From: Acinetobacter brisouii CIP 110357
Lineage (GTDB): Bacteria; Pseudomonadota; Gammaproteobacteria; Pseudomonadales; Moraxellaceae
Length of the DNA stretch: 64,000 nucleotides
Reading direction: 5' to 3'
Assembly: GCF_000488275.1 (NCBI RefSeq)
Contig: NZ_KI530762.1
Span: 391,536 to 455,535, forward strand
Shown: in pieces, positions 1 to 9,493 of the stretch
Position numbering within the stretch: position 1 is the stretch's first letter
Layout: each line of letters begins with the position of its first letter
Translations under genes and position numbers: made by a program
Notes under the pieces: generated by a model
Seen by the model: only the letters and a program-made list of their open reading frames with translations
Databases searched by the model: none
Told to the model about the DNA's origin: nothing

Positions 1-2
1 GT

Positions 3-752
3 TTTGACAACGAACATTTGCAGCGTTTAGGGCGGATTCATAGCAGTGACAATGCCCAAAAAGCCATTCAGCAAGCGAGAACAGCAGGTTTTGAACGGGT
101 CAATGTTGATCTGATGCACGGCTTGCCACAGCAAACCCTTGAGCAAGCCTTACTGGATTTGCGTTTGGCGGTGGAATGTGGCGCAACGCATGTGTCTTGG
201 TATCAGCTCACCATCGAACCGAATACAGTATTTTTCCGTACTCAGCCGATTTTACCCGATGAAGATGTACTGCTTGAGATTCAACAGCAAGGTGAAGCGT
301 ATTTAAAAGCACAAGGCTTTATCAATTACGAAGTGTCGGCATGGCGTAAAGAATTGCCTTCACGACATAATCTGAATTACTGGCAGTTTGGAGATTATTT
401 GGCAATTGGGGCAGGGGCACACGGTAAAGTCACGCAGCCCGATGGCATTTACCGTTTCCAAAAAAGTCGGTTACCGAAGGATTATCTTGCCAAAGTGCCT
501 GCGCCTGCATTGCAATGGCAACGCATTGAAGACGAAGATCTGCCTTTTGAATTTATGATGAATGCACTGCGTTTAAATGAAGGCGTACCGAGTGAGTTTT
601 ATCAGCAGCGTACAGGTTTGCCATTTTCCAGTGTTGCGGCAAGTGTTGAAAACTTACAGCAACAACAACTTTTGATCGAAGATGCTGAGCGACTTGCTTG
701 TACTGAAAAAGGGCATTTATTTTTAAATAGCGTGCTAGAAGAGTTTTTATAA
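3..752 (+). CDS. hemW: HemW-like radical SAM protein, 3' part (5' end outside the window)
   Basis: The reading frame is already open at base 3, so the first residues (FDNEHLQRLGRIHSS) continue a gene that begins upstream; about 249 residues remain. The LGRIHS segment followed by AGFERVNVDLMHGLPQQ matches the central part of HemW, the coproporphyrinogen oxidase-like radical SAM protein proposed to act as a haem chaperone. The radical SAM cysteine motif lies in the missing N-terminal third. The C-terminal winged-helix HemN_C region is present (EFMMNALRLNEGVP). HemW differs from true HemN, which is encoded separately at 9494, so the two should not be confused. It may be cotranscribed with an upstream gene that is not visible here. 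Confidence 0.9.
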   Translation, partial: FDNEHLQRLGRIHSSDNAQKAIQQARTAGFERVNVDLMHGLPQQTLEQALLDLRLAVECGATHVSWYQLTIEPNTVFFRTQPILPDEDVLLEIQQQGEAYLKAQGFINYEVSAWRKELPSRHNLNYWQFGDYLAIGAGAHGKVTQPDGIYRFQKSRLPKDYLAKVPAPALQWQRIEDEDLPFEFMMNALRLNEGVPSEFYQQRTGLPFSSVAASVENLQQQQLLIEDAERLACTEKGHLFLNSVLEEFL

Positions 753-785
753 ATTCTAGGATCAATCAAGAAAGTATGAAGTATT

Positions 786-904
786 TGATAAGAATGAAAA
801 ACATTATCATGATTTTATCTTGGTGAATTGATATGAGATGAATTCAATCGTAATTTTCTAACTGAACTGGCATTCAACATGACAAAGGGGCAAAATGCCC
901 CTTT
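786..904 (+). ncRNA. Possible small RNA locus: Fur-like dyad followed by a hairpin terminator
   Basis: In the gap between the convergent hemW and LysE genes, bases 786-809 form a dyad (TGATAA ... ATTATCA) resembling a Fur box, and bases 884-904 form a GC-rich hairpin (AAAGGGGCA, loop AAA, TGCCCCTTT). A box-promoter-terminator layout about 100 bases long would suit a small RNA. However, no well-spaced -35/-10 pair is visible (TTGATA at 785 and TATCAT at 805 are only 14 bases apart), and the U-tract is weak. The hairpin could simply be the shared terminator of hemW and the LysE gene. Speculative. Confidence 0.2.
884..904. terminator. Bidirectional terminator between hemW and LysE-type gene
   Basis: Perfect 9-bp stem AAAGGGGCA/TGCCCCTTT with a 3-base loop, lying between two convergent genes and just past the LysE-type stop codon on the minus strand. 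The T-runs on either side are short. Confidence 0.6.
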
Positions 905-918
905 ATCGTGTCTGTATT

Positions 919-1533
919 TTAGCGTTTGCTGAATGCCAGTTTCAGCGCAAACAAAACAAAAACAGTACCCGTAATACGGTCAATACTCTGCACGATTTTC
1001 GGCTGTTTCAGATATTTGGCAAAAGGCTGTGAACCGATGATCAGGAAAGCCGACCAGATCAGTGTCAGTACAATATGAATCAGCACCAGCAACATAATCC
1101 AAGCGGTCGCTGCCTGTTGGTTTGGGACAAATTGCGGTAAAAATGAAATATAGAAAATCCCGACTTTTGGGTTCAGCAGATTACTCAGGCAGCCTTTGAG
1201 TAACCAGTTTTGCTGCGGAGTTGTACCTTGTTCAAAATTGCCCAAGTGCTGACGTGGGTTGCGCAGCATTTGTACCCCGAGCCAAGCCAGATAAATTGCC
1301 CCTGTCCATTTCAGCAGGGTAAAGGCAAATACTGAACTACTCAGCAATGCCCCCAGCCCACAGGCAACCACCAGTCCCCAGACCAGACACCCCAGATTAA
1401 TTCCAATCGCCGCTTGTAAAGCTTTTTGCCGACTTTCCACTGTTGCTGTACGCAAAATTAGCGTGGTGTCCAGCCCAGGGGTAATTGTCAGTAAAGTAAT
1501 CGCAATCAGATAAGAAATCATCAGGGTCGTCAC
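919..1533 (-). CDS. LysE/RhtB family amino-acid exporter
   Basis: A 204-residue, very hydrophobic protein with about six membrane segments. The N-terminus (YLIAITLLTITPGLDTT) carries the conserved TPGxD signature of the LysE/RhtB superfamily, and the length is typical (about 205 residues). Members sit in the inner membrane and export amino acids or related metabolites, often homoserine, threonine or lysine; the substrate cannot be read from sequence. It stands alone, convergent with hemW and divergent from the DyP peroxidase gene, from which it is separated by about 200 bases. There is no adjacent LysR or AsnC regulator of the kind that often accompanies such exporters. Confidence 0.88.
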   Translation of the reverse strand: MTTLMISYLIAITLLTITPGLDTTLILRTATVESRQKALQAAIGINLGCLVWGLVVACGLGALLSSSVFAFTLLKWTGAIYLAWLGVQMLRNPRQHLGNFEQGTTPQQNWLLKGCLSNLLNPKVGIFYISFLPQFVPNQQAATAWIMLLVLIHIVLTLIWSAFLIIGSQPFAKYLKQPKIVQSIDRITGTVFVLFALKLAFSKR

Positions 1534-1733
1534 AAGGTTGTGCGTCCTTTAGGTTGGGGAAAATGATCGTGACTCTGATTTTAACTGGATTGAACAAAAT
1601 CGCAATTCTGTGGCAACTCATGGAAGGTGACTGTTTAGCGCAAAAAATATTATCAAAAATAGCCTATTAAGCAGGGAATGCTTCGGGCAGAATGATCCGA
1701 ACGATAAATTACAATAGCATTTAGGAGCTTTTC

Positions 1734-2660
1734 ATGACTGCTCAATCCGTGATTTTGCCATTACCTTCAGATCATGCGCGTTTTCTTGTGGTTCGTTTGA
1801 ACCAGCTCAGTCTTCATAATTTAAAAAAACAACTCGAGAAATTTTTCTCGGAACGAGATCGTCTGATTACCCAGCATCCGAATGAGCAAATTAAAACTGC
1901 AGTGGCTTTTGGCCCTGACTTGTGGAGTCAGCTGCATAGCACCATGCCCGCAGGGTTCAAGCAGCTTGATCCACAAGCGGGTGCGTTTAACATGCCTGTG
2001 CAGCCTGCCGATATACTGATTCATATTGCCAGTCAGCGTACCGACATCTGTTTTTCTTTGAGTCAGACCTTTTTTAATGGCATTCATGACAAAGTGGAAG
2101 TCCTTGATGAACGCGCTTGCTTTCGCTATCTCGATGGGCGTGATTTAACGGGTTTTATCGACGGTACCGAAAACCCGCAATTTAGCGATGACCGTGAAGA
2201 AACCGCACTGCTTGGTGCAGAAGCAGGTGAATTTGCAGGGGGGAGTTTTGTCTTTGCCCAGCGTTATGTGCATGATCTGGACAAATGGCGCCGTTTAAAA
2301 GTCGATGCTCAGGAACAGGTGATCGGGCGAACCAAGCTTGAGTCGATTGAACTGGACGATGAAGCTAAACCTGAAAATGCCCATATTGCCCGTACTGTGG
2401 TGGAGGATGATGAAGGTGAGGAACTGGAAATCTTGCGTCACAGCCTACCGTATGGCGATGGGCATGGTGATCAGGGGCTATTTTTTATTGCCTATACCAA
2501 AGATTTGACGCGTATAGACCGTATGTTGCAGCGCATGTTTGGAACCAGTGGCGATGGAATTCATGACCGTTTGTTGCATTTTGTGACTGCGGTGGACGGC
2601 GCTTATTATTTCGCGCCATCAGAACGGTTACTGGAACAAGTCCTCGATTTAGACGATTAA
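1734..2660 (+). CDS. Dyp-type haem peroxidase
   Basis: A 308-residue cytoplasmic-looking protein with no signal peptide. It has the DyP hallmark GFIDGTENPQ (GxxDG, whose Asp is the distal catalytic acid) near residue 140, a probable proximal haem-ligand histidine in ILRHSLPYGDG around residue 230, and the downstream DLTRIDRMLQRMFG helix with the conserved arginine. The family oxidises dyes and phenolic compounds with H2O2; YfeX-like members have also been linked to porphyrinogen oxidation, which would fit a neighbourhood rich in haem genes, though that link is inference. The start is supported by TAGGAG nine bases upstream. A strong hairpin terminator follows the stop codon. Confidence 0.92.
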   Translation: MTAQSVILPLPSDHARFLVVRLNQLSLHNLKKQLEKFFSERDRLITQHPNEQIKTAVAFGPDLWSQLHSTMPAGFKQLDPQAGAFNMPVQPADILIHIASQRTDICFSLSQTFFNGIHDKVEVLDERACFRYLDGRDLTGFIDGTENPQFSDDREETALLGAEAGEFAGGSFVFAQRYVHDLDKWRRLKVDAQEQVIGRTKLESIELDDEAKPENAHIARTVVEDDEGEELEILRHSLPYGDGHGDQGLFFIAYTKDLTRIDRMLQRMFGTSGDGIHDRLLHFVTAVDGAYYFAPSERLLEQVLDLDD

Positions 2661-2671
2661 AGCTAACCAAT

Positions 2672-2698
2672 AAAAAGAGCGCATTGAGCGCTCTTTTT
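2672..2698. terminator. Bidirectional rho-independent terminator
   Basis: Perfect 11-bp stem AAAAAGAGCGC/GCGCTCTTTTT with loop ATTGA, placed between the convergent DyP peroxidase and acyl-CoA dehydrogenase genes. T-runs are present on both strands. Confidence 0.9.
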
Positions 2699-2714
2699 AT
2701 TTTGAAATTATGGC

Positions 2715-4538
2715 TTAGTAATCAAAACTGAAATGTTCGACAGGTAAGCCAATCAGGCTTTTTGATGGGGTTACCGCAGATTCGGCATGTCCTTGGGAGC
2801 GTGGCAAAATACGGTCAAAGTAAAAATCTGCCAGTTTGATTTTGGCTTTATAAAACTCGATGGTTTCTGCACCGTCACCTGCTTCGATTTTTTCAGAAGC
2901 AATCGCGGCTTGTTGTGCCCAGAAATAGGCCATCATCACATAACCCGAGAACATCAAGAAGTCGACAGAGGCAGCCGATACCACATCGCGGTCTTTGCGG
3001 GCTGCCAAGAAAATTCGTACCGTAATCGCATTCCACTGTGCGCAAAGTTTGGTTAAATCCCAGATAAAGCGGCGCAAGTATTTGTTACGCGCATGGCGAC
3101 CACAGAATTTTAAAATCTCCGCAGTATAGTCACGAATGATTTTACCTTTAGATGACAGCAGCACTTTACGTCCGATTAAATCCAGCGCTTGTACGCCTGT
3201 GGTACCTTCGTATAGGGTGGAAATACGGGCATCACGGACGATCTGCTCCATACCCCATTCTTTAATATAACCATGTCCGCCAAAGACCTGCATGCCATGA
3301 TTGGCTGCTTCAAAGCCCAGCTCAGTCAGGAAACCTTTTAAAATCGGGGTGTAAAAACCGAGTTTGTCATCATAGGCTTCAAACTCTGCCTGATCACCAC
3401 GTTTTAAAGCATCGTTCATTTTGTCAGCAAGCTGCGCAGCATAATAAATCATGGCGCGCCCACCTTCAGCGATGGCTTTTTGGGTCAATAACATACGACG
3501 CACATCGGCGTGGTGAATAATTGCATCAGCAGGTTTGTCTGGGTCTTTTTTACCTGACAGCGCACGCATCGACATACGCTGTTTGGCATAAGGCAGCGAA
3601 CCTTGATAAGACAATTCTGCATGGGCGATACCTTGTACTGCTGTACCGATACGCGCTGTATTCATAAAGGTAAACATGGCATGTAAACCTTTATTCGGCT
3701 CACCAATCAGGAAGCCTTTGGCTTGGTCAAAGTTCAGCACTGCTGTGGCAGATGCCTTAATTCCCATTTTATGTTCAATCGAACCGCAATTCACCGCATT
3801 ACGCTCGCCCACACCACCATCGGTATTTGGCAAGAACTTCGGCACAATAAACAGGGAAATACCTTTGGTGCCTTGAGGTGCATTTGGTAAACGTGCCAGC
3901 ACAATATGCACAATATTTTCAGTCAGGTCATGTTCACCTGCCGAAATGAAAATTTTGGTGCCTGTAATATCATAGCTGCCATCGGCATTCGGCTCAGCCT
4001 TGGTTTTGACTTGCCCAAGGTCAGTACCACACTGTGGCTCAGTCAAACACATGGTACCACTCCATGTTCCTGCTACCAGATGCGGCATATACGTGGTTTT
4101 CTGCTCAGGCGTACCAAACTGCATAATGGTATTCATACAGCCCATACTTAAACCCGGATACATGGTAAATGACCAGTTGGCTGTACCCATCATTTCGGAT
4201 TTAATCAGGTTGAGTGACATGGGTAAATCTTGCCCACCAAATTCTTCAGGGTAGGACAACCCTTGCCAGCCGCCTTGGACAAACTGCTCGTAGGCTTCTT
4301 TATAGCCTTTTGGTGTGGTGACGACGCCATCTTTAAAATGACAGCCTTCATCATCACCCGTTTGATATAACGGTGCGAGGACATTTTCACAATAATCTGC
4401 CGCCCCTTCCAAAATCATATCGACCGTGTCTTGATCAATATTTTCAGCATTGGAGAGGGTTTTATAGTGCTCAGGATAATGAAACACCTCGTTCATAAGG
4501 AAACGTATGTCACGTAGGGGCGCTTTATATGTGGTCAT
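2715..4538 (-). CDS. Long-form acyl-CoA dehydrogenase (DmdC/FadE-like, with C-terminal extension)
   Basis: A 607-residue flavoprotein, longer than classical short-chain acyl-CoA dehydrogenases (about 380). It shows the FAD/substrate motif CLTEPQCGTDLGQV near residue 165, ITGTKIFISAGEHDL near 190, and YEGTTGVQALDLIGR near 440, where the Glu is the predicted catalytic base. The N-terminal extension (PLRDIRFLMNEVF) and the C-terminal domain ending in LIGLPVEHFSFDY are typical of the DmdC/AidB-like subgroup that dehydrogenates fatty-acyl-CoA or methylmercaptopropionyl-CoA. The exact substrate is unknown; no dmd genes lie nearby, so a beta-oxidation role is more likely. It is monocistronic, with a weak ribosome-binding site. 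Confidence 0.9.
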   Translation of the reverse strand: MTTYKAPLRDIRFLMNEVFHYPEHYKTLSNAENIDQDTVDMILEGAADYCENVLAPLYQTGDDEGCHFKDGVVTTPKGYKEAYEQFVQGGWQGLSYPEEFGGQDLPMSLNLIKSEMMGTANWSFTMYPGLSMGCMNTIMQFGTPEQKTTYMPHLVAGTWSGTMCLTEPQCGTDLGQVKTKAEPNADGSYDITGTKIFISAGEHDLTENIVHIVLARLPNAPQGTKGISLFIVPKFLPNTDGGVGERNAVNCGSIEHKMGIKASATAVLNFDQAKGFLIGEPNKGLHAMFTFMNTARIGTAVQGIAHAELSYQGSLPYAKQRMSMRALSGKKDPDKPADAIIHHADVRRMLLTQKAIAEGGRAMIYYAAQLADKMNDALKRGDQAEFEAYDDKLGFYTPILKGFLTELGFEAANHGMQVFGGHGYIKEWGMEQIVRDARISTLYEGTTGVQALDLIGRKVLLSSKGKIIRDYTAEILKFCGRHARNKYLRRFIWDLTKLCAQWNAITVRIFLAARKDRDVVSAASVDFLMFSGYVMMAYFWAQQAAIASEKIEAGDGAETIEFYKAKIKLADFYFDRILPRSQGHAESAVTPSKSLIGLPVEHFSFDY

Positions 4539-4759
4539 AAGGCAAATATCCTAATTTTTATTGCGTTCTGATGGATTTCATTATTCATAACCGTGTACTA
4601 ATTACATTGATAGCCTGACTTGCAAGTGCTGTCAATAAGGCAAATCCGATGGATTGAATTACATAAAGCTATTATTTGTATATTATTATTTTTGTTAAAG
4701 TATCTCCGAAAAATCGCACTATAGCGATAAGTCGATATAACAAGACGGAAAAACAAGTG

Positions 4760-7015
4760 ATGATGAAATTACAATATTTAACATGTTGTTTATTTGGTTT
4801 AAGTTTGACAGGTTGTTCACAGCATTTTGTTCAGTCACATCAAAAAACGGAACAAATTCAGGATCATACTGTACATGCAGTCAGTGCAATTTATGAGAAT
4901 TCGGGCTTTGATTTCAAAGGGAATCTTAGTTTTGATGTGCAACAGAATACACATGCATTCAAGAAAAATCCTGAGTTAAATCCGGAGTTAAAAAACAAAT
5001 TAAATCATTATTTGAGTACACAGCAAATCAATTTATCTGCCGAGCAGCGTCAGCAGCTTGAGTTTGCCTTGCTTCAGGAACAACTGCAAAACGGCAAGCA
5101 AAAGTGGTCACGTCTGCTTACAACAGGTTTCAATTTCTTACAAGATTTTCAAGTGAATTATCAGGGTGGCGTTGATTATCGCGATCAGGTGGCGGGTATG
5201 AACCTGACGGCTCGTTATCAGACCCCAAGTTTACAAATGCAGCTTAGTTATCCGCTCATCGTTGACTTGAAACAGGCGAAATTCTATACCAACGTTTTTG
5301 CATTTATGCCATTTTTGGCTGCTCCAGAACAGCGTGACCAGTTGATGTATTTTGACCTGTCTAAATTTAAAGGTCAGTTCAATCGGCTGGATATGCGTTT
5401 GTTGGTCGATTACCTGAAACAAAGCAATGCGTTGCCCTATATTCTGGCAACACCAGAACAGTTGACTCATGTCAGTGTAAGTGCCGCTGAACGCCAGCAG
5501 GGTGTTGTCGAAAAAGTACAATTGCACACCTCTCTTGAGGAATATGTTGCACAAAGCCTGAGCTATAGCACGGTCAATAGTGCTTATTTGACCCGGCATT
5601 TGCTTAGTGAAAAACCTGTCACTACAGAAGAAGTCAAGCAAGTCGATTTAAACCGTATGACGCCACAAGAGCAGGCAGATTGGGCCTATGATTTATGGAA
5701 AGATCATGCGGCTGTAGAAAATGAGGATACGGGTTTAACCGATACAAAAGACCTAGAGCCTGTGGCTTCTGCGGCAACAAGTGATACAGAAGATCATGCT
5801 GCGGCAGCTGTCAAAAATGACGCAGTAAATAGCGAGTTGAGTGCGAGTGAAGCTGAAGAATCTGATACAGAAGCGGCTGATGTATCCAAACAGCAATGCG
5901 TAAATTTGCAAAAACAACCGAAGTCGGCGAGTGTAGGGCAATATCAAACCTGTCTGGATGAAGGTGTTGATCTGTTTGCAACTCAGACACAGGATGACCA
6001 ACTTGCAGAACAACTGGCCAAGACAGGGACAAATGTGTTTAAAGTGGTGGAACTGTTTAAAGGCCAATCATCGGAAAAATGGGTGAGCGCCACAGATTTT
6101 AAAACCCAGTGGCAAGCCAAACAACCTCAAATTCAGGCGTTGCTGGCGAAAGTAGAACAGCGTAATCCGTTAGTAATTGAGATCGGTATCGACCGTCAGG
6201 GACGCGCTGTCACCACCAATTATCAGGCACAATTGAAAGCTGATTCGATCAATAAGACTTTACATATCCGCTCGAATAACCAGTGGAGCAATTATGGTCA
6301 TCCGAAAAATATTGACCGTGAGGGAATGCGTAAAGCTAAATCTTTTGACGAAGCGGCCCAAGGAACGGTATTACAGGAAAAAGCTGAGCAATTTAAGCGA
6401 TTATTTGGGCAACACAGTTGGGATGAGCAAATTCAGCAGCTTGCTAACCAAGCATATGCACAAAACCATTCCTATATAAAAACCTATCAGCTTGTGTATG
6501 GCATGTTATTGTCGCTGAAATATCCGCAAATTATGCAGCATTATTCGGCACAGGATATTCAAGAGATTGCACTGGTCATGGCGTATTATGATGGTCAGGA
6601 AAATGGTAGTTACACGCCAAAAGGGCAGGAGCTGGCAAGAATCAAACAGCTGATTAAAAAACATCAGCTCGATTCAAGAACATTCTATAAAGTTGATGCG
6701 ACACCGATTGTGAAAAAAGCGCAGCGCGAGGCAGGAGTGGCTAAGCAGTGGGCAATTATTCAAAAATCGTATAGCAGTAGTGAGTCACGCTTTGCCAAGC
6801 TCTATGAAGTCAGCTATTTAACTGCACACAATGAGGAGCAAGCTACGAATGATTTGAAGCATCTGGCCAATCGTTTGGGTCAATTTTATGTGCAGTCGCG
6901 TCAGAAGTCACCGAACTTGAGCAGTATTCAACAGGTGAGTAGTACTGAATATTTATATATGGATAAAGATGTATTTAAGTCTGTATATGTGCAGATTCTA
7001 CAAAGTTCAAAATAG
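4760..7015 (+). CDS. Large uncharacterised lipoprotein
   Basis: I do not recognise this family. I chose the start at 4760 (or 4763), after GACGGAAAAACAAG, because it gives a classic lipoprotein signal (KLQYLTCCLFGLSLTGCSQ) with the acylated cysteine at residue 19; the upstream in-frame extension (28 residues) has no sensible signal. The mature protein of about 730 residues is Gln/Lys-rich and otherwise soluble. Residues around 330-380 form an acidic Ala/Ser/Glu/Asp linker, followed by two cysteines (QQCVNLQ and YQTCLDEG, 23 residues apart) that could form a disulphide. The layout is two globular halves joined by a flexible linker, anchored in the inner or outer membrane. It is monocistronic, with a terminator directly downstream. 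Function unknown. Confidence 0.8.
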   Translation: MMKLQYLTCCLFGLSLTGCSQHFVQSHQKTEQIQDHTVHAVSAIYENSGFDFKGNLSFDVQQNTHAFKKNPELNPELKNKLNHYLSTQQINLSAEQRQQLEFALLQEQLQNGKQKWSRLLTTGFNFLQDFQVNYQGGVDYRDQVAGMNLTARYQTPSLQMQLSYPLIVDLKQAKFYTNVFAFMPFLAAPEQRDQLMYFDLSKFKGQFNRLDMRLLVDYLKQSNALPYILATPEQLTHVSVSAAERQQGVVEKVQLHTSLEEYVAQSLSYSTVNSAYLTRHLLSEKPVTTEEVKQVDLNRMTPQEQADWAYDLWKDHAAVENEDTGLTDTKDLEPVASAATSDTEDHAAAAVKNDAVNSELSASEAEESDTEAADVSKQQCVNLQKQPKSASVGQYQTCLDEGVDLFATQTQDDQLAEQLAKTGTNVFKVVELFKGQSSEKWVSATDFKTQWQAKQPQIQALLAKVEQRNPLVIEIGIDRQGRAVTTNYQAQLKADSINKTLHIRSNNQWSNYGHPKNIDREGMRKAKSFDEAAQGTVLQEKAEQFKRLFGQHSWDEQIQQLANQAYAQNHSYIKTYQLVYGMLLSLKYPQIMQHYSAQDIQEIALVMAYYDGQENGSYTPKGQELARIKQLIKKHQLDSRTFYKVDATPIVKKAQREAGVAKQWAIIQKSYSSSESRFAKLYEVSYLTAHNEEQATNDLKHLANRLGQFYVQSRQKSPNLSSIQQVSSTEYLYMDKDVFKSVYVQILQSSK

Positions 7016-7037
7016 AAATAAGAGCGCAATCACATGG

Positions 7038-7066
7038 CAGGCAACCTTATGGTTGCCTGTTTTTTT
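7038..7066. terminator. Terminator between lipoprotein gene and aroE
   Basis: Nine-bp stem CAGGCAACC/GGTTGCCTG with loop TTAT, followed by eight T residues on the plus strand. It lies between two convergent genes and mainly serves the lipoprotein gene. Confidence 0.9.
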
Positions 7067-7073
7067 ATCGGGT

Positions 7074-7862
7074 TTAGAGGAAATCTCGCAGTTCGGGTTT
7101 AACACCATTCCAAATCGCAAAGGCTTCAACCGCCTGACCAACCAACATGCCAAAACCATCGCTATATGGCACTTGGCGCTGTGCAGCTTGATCGAGAAAA
7201 CTGGACGGTTTGCCGTATGCCATTTCATAAGCATGGCTGAATTTTAACTGCGCTGGCAATTGTAAAGCATCGCCTGTTAGGCTGGCAGATGTGGCATTAA
7301 TCACCAGATCAAATTCTCCGCTTAGCTGATCTAAACCAGTGGCAGATAATTCGGTATTGGGTACAGCCTGTTGTAAGTCAGTTATCAGTTGTTCTGCGCG
7401 AGCTAAGGTACGGTTGGCAATCACGATTTGTTTTGCACCCGCTTGGGCCAATGGATAAATCACGCCACGGGTTGCACCGCCTGCACCTAAAATCAGAATT
7501 TTACTATTTTTAAGTGACCAGCCTAGCGCCAAAATGGCATTGACTAGACCCTGACCATCAGTATTGTCACCATGCAGTTGTCCATCTTGCATCCATAAGG
7601 TATTGACTGCTTTGGCAATTTTGGCACGTTCAGTGAGTTGCTGGCACAAGGCAAAGGCTTGTTCTTTAAAGGGTACGGTGACATTTAACCCGATACCACC
7701 TGACTGAAAGAAATCTTGAATGTTGTGTTCAAAGCCATCAAGAGGAGCAAGACGCTTATTGTAAGTGAGATCGATACCTAATTTTTGGGCAAAGGCATGA
7801 TGTAGTTCAGGAGAGCGCGAATGTTCGATTGGATTACCAACAACAGCAAACTGTTTGCTCAT
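7074..7862 (-). CDS. aroE: Shikimate dehydrogenase
   Basis: A 262-residue enzyme that reduces 3-dehydroshikimate to shikimate with NADPH, the fourth step of the aromatic amino-acid pathway. It starts MSKQFAVVGNPIEHSRSP, the usual AroE N-terminus in which NPIEHSRSP binds shikimate; the open frame extends 12 residues upstream, but those residues are not part of the family. Further signatures are LNVTVPFKEQAF (catalytic Lys), GDNTDGQGLVNAI (catalytic Asp) and the Rossmann glycine motif LILGAGGATRGVIYPL. The gene lies downstream of, and on the same strand as, a small membrane-protein gene and hemF. AroE-hemF adjacency is common in gammaproteobacteria. Confidence 0.96.
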   Translation of the reverse strand: MSKQFAVVGNPIEHSRSPELHHAFAQKLGIDLTYNKRLAPLDGFEHNIQDFFQSGGIGLNVTVPFKEQAFALCQQLTERAKIAKAVNTLWMQDGQLHGDNTDGQGLVNAILALGWSLKNSKILILGAGGATRGVIYPLAQAGAKQIVIANRTLARAEQLITDLQQAVPNTELSATGLDQLSGEFDLVINATSASLTGDALQLPAQLKFSHAYEMAYGKPSSFLDQAAQRQVPYSDGFGMLVGQAVEAFAIWNGVKPELRDFL

Positions 7863-7938
7863 GTTTTGATGTCCATGCGGTGAAAAAATTGCCCTCAATA
7901 TACGTGAATTTTCACCTTGAAAAAACTAAAAAGCCTGT

Positions 7939-8145
7939 TTATGGATTACAGATGCCTTCAATTTTTTCCCAGAGTAGTGCCAAAACTAAGCTGATGAGAA
8001 GCATACTCAGCATAATGCTGAACAGAATGGATACGCCATCAGAAATGTGGTTGTTAACTGTGAATGTAGTTGTCATAGAACAGATGAGTAGGCTCAGTGT
8101 AAGAACAAAAAAACTACCTTTGTGATTATGAAATAGATTAAACAT
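7939..8145 (-). CDS. Small hydrophobic protein, two predicted membrane segments
   Basis: A 68-residue ORF (start MFNLFHNHKGSFF) between hemF and aroE on the same strand. Two hydrophobic stretches (FFVLTLSLLICSM and ILFSIMLSMLLISLVLALLW) are joined by a short polar loop (NNHISDG), giving a helical hairpin. I preferred the start at 8145 over the ATG at 8157 because GAGGA lies 14 bases before the first and directly abuts the second. It has its own transcriptional space, because hemF ends in a terminator at 8251-8277. I do not recognise a family. It may be a real small membrane protein, but coding status rests only on the open frame, hydrophobic pattern and ribosome-binding site. Confidence 0.5.
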   Translation of the reverse strand: MFNLFHNHKGSFFVLTLSLLICSMTTTFTVNNHISDGVSILFSIMLSMLLISLVLALLWEKIEGICNP

Positions 8146-8250
8146 GGTGACTCTCATTCCTCGATGAGCTTGTATTACAGCAGATAAATTTTAAACGGAT
8201 ATGACAAAAATATCCTGAGTCTTTTGTAAGAATAATTATTATTTATAGTG

Positions 8251-8277
8251 AAAAAAGGCAGTTGAATTTAACTGCCT
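8251..8277 (-). terminator. hemF terminator
   Basis: Eight-bp stem AGGCAGTT/AACTGCCT with loop GAATTT (minus strand AAATTC), followed by a T6 run on the minus strand directly after the hemF stop codon. Confidence 0.85.
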
Positions 8278-8291
8278 CAAAAGTCTTACTT

Positions 8292-9242
<951 letters not shown>

Positions 9243-9493
9243 TTAAAAGAGCAAATATGGCATACATCAAAACATAGAAATGTCAAAAAATTAAGAAATT
9301 TTAAATTTATACATAAAAATCAAAGTGTTTTAGTCGGAATAATAATGATATTTTGATCGTGAAATAGCAGTCGTGCCATGTCGTTATTGCTTGAAATCTT
9401 GCTGATAGCCGATCAGAATAAACATGCATTTAGGATCAATCTTTCCAAATTTTGCCTGTTGTGGTCAGCAACATCACCAAGAGTTGAGTAAAT

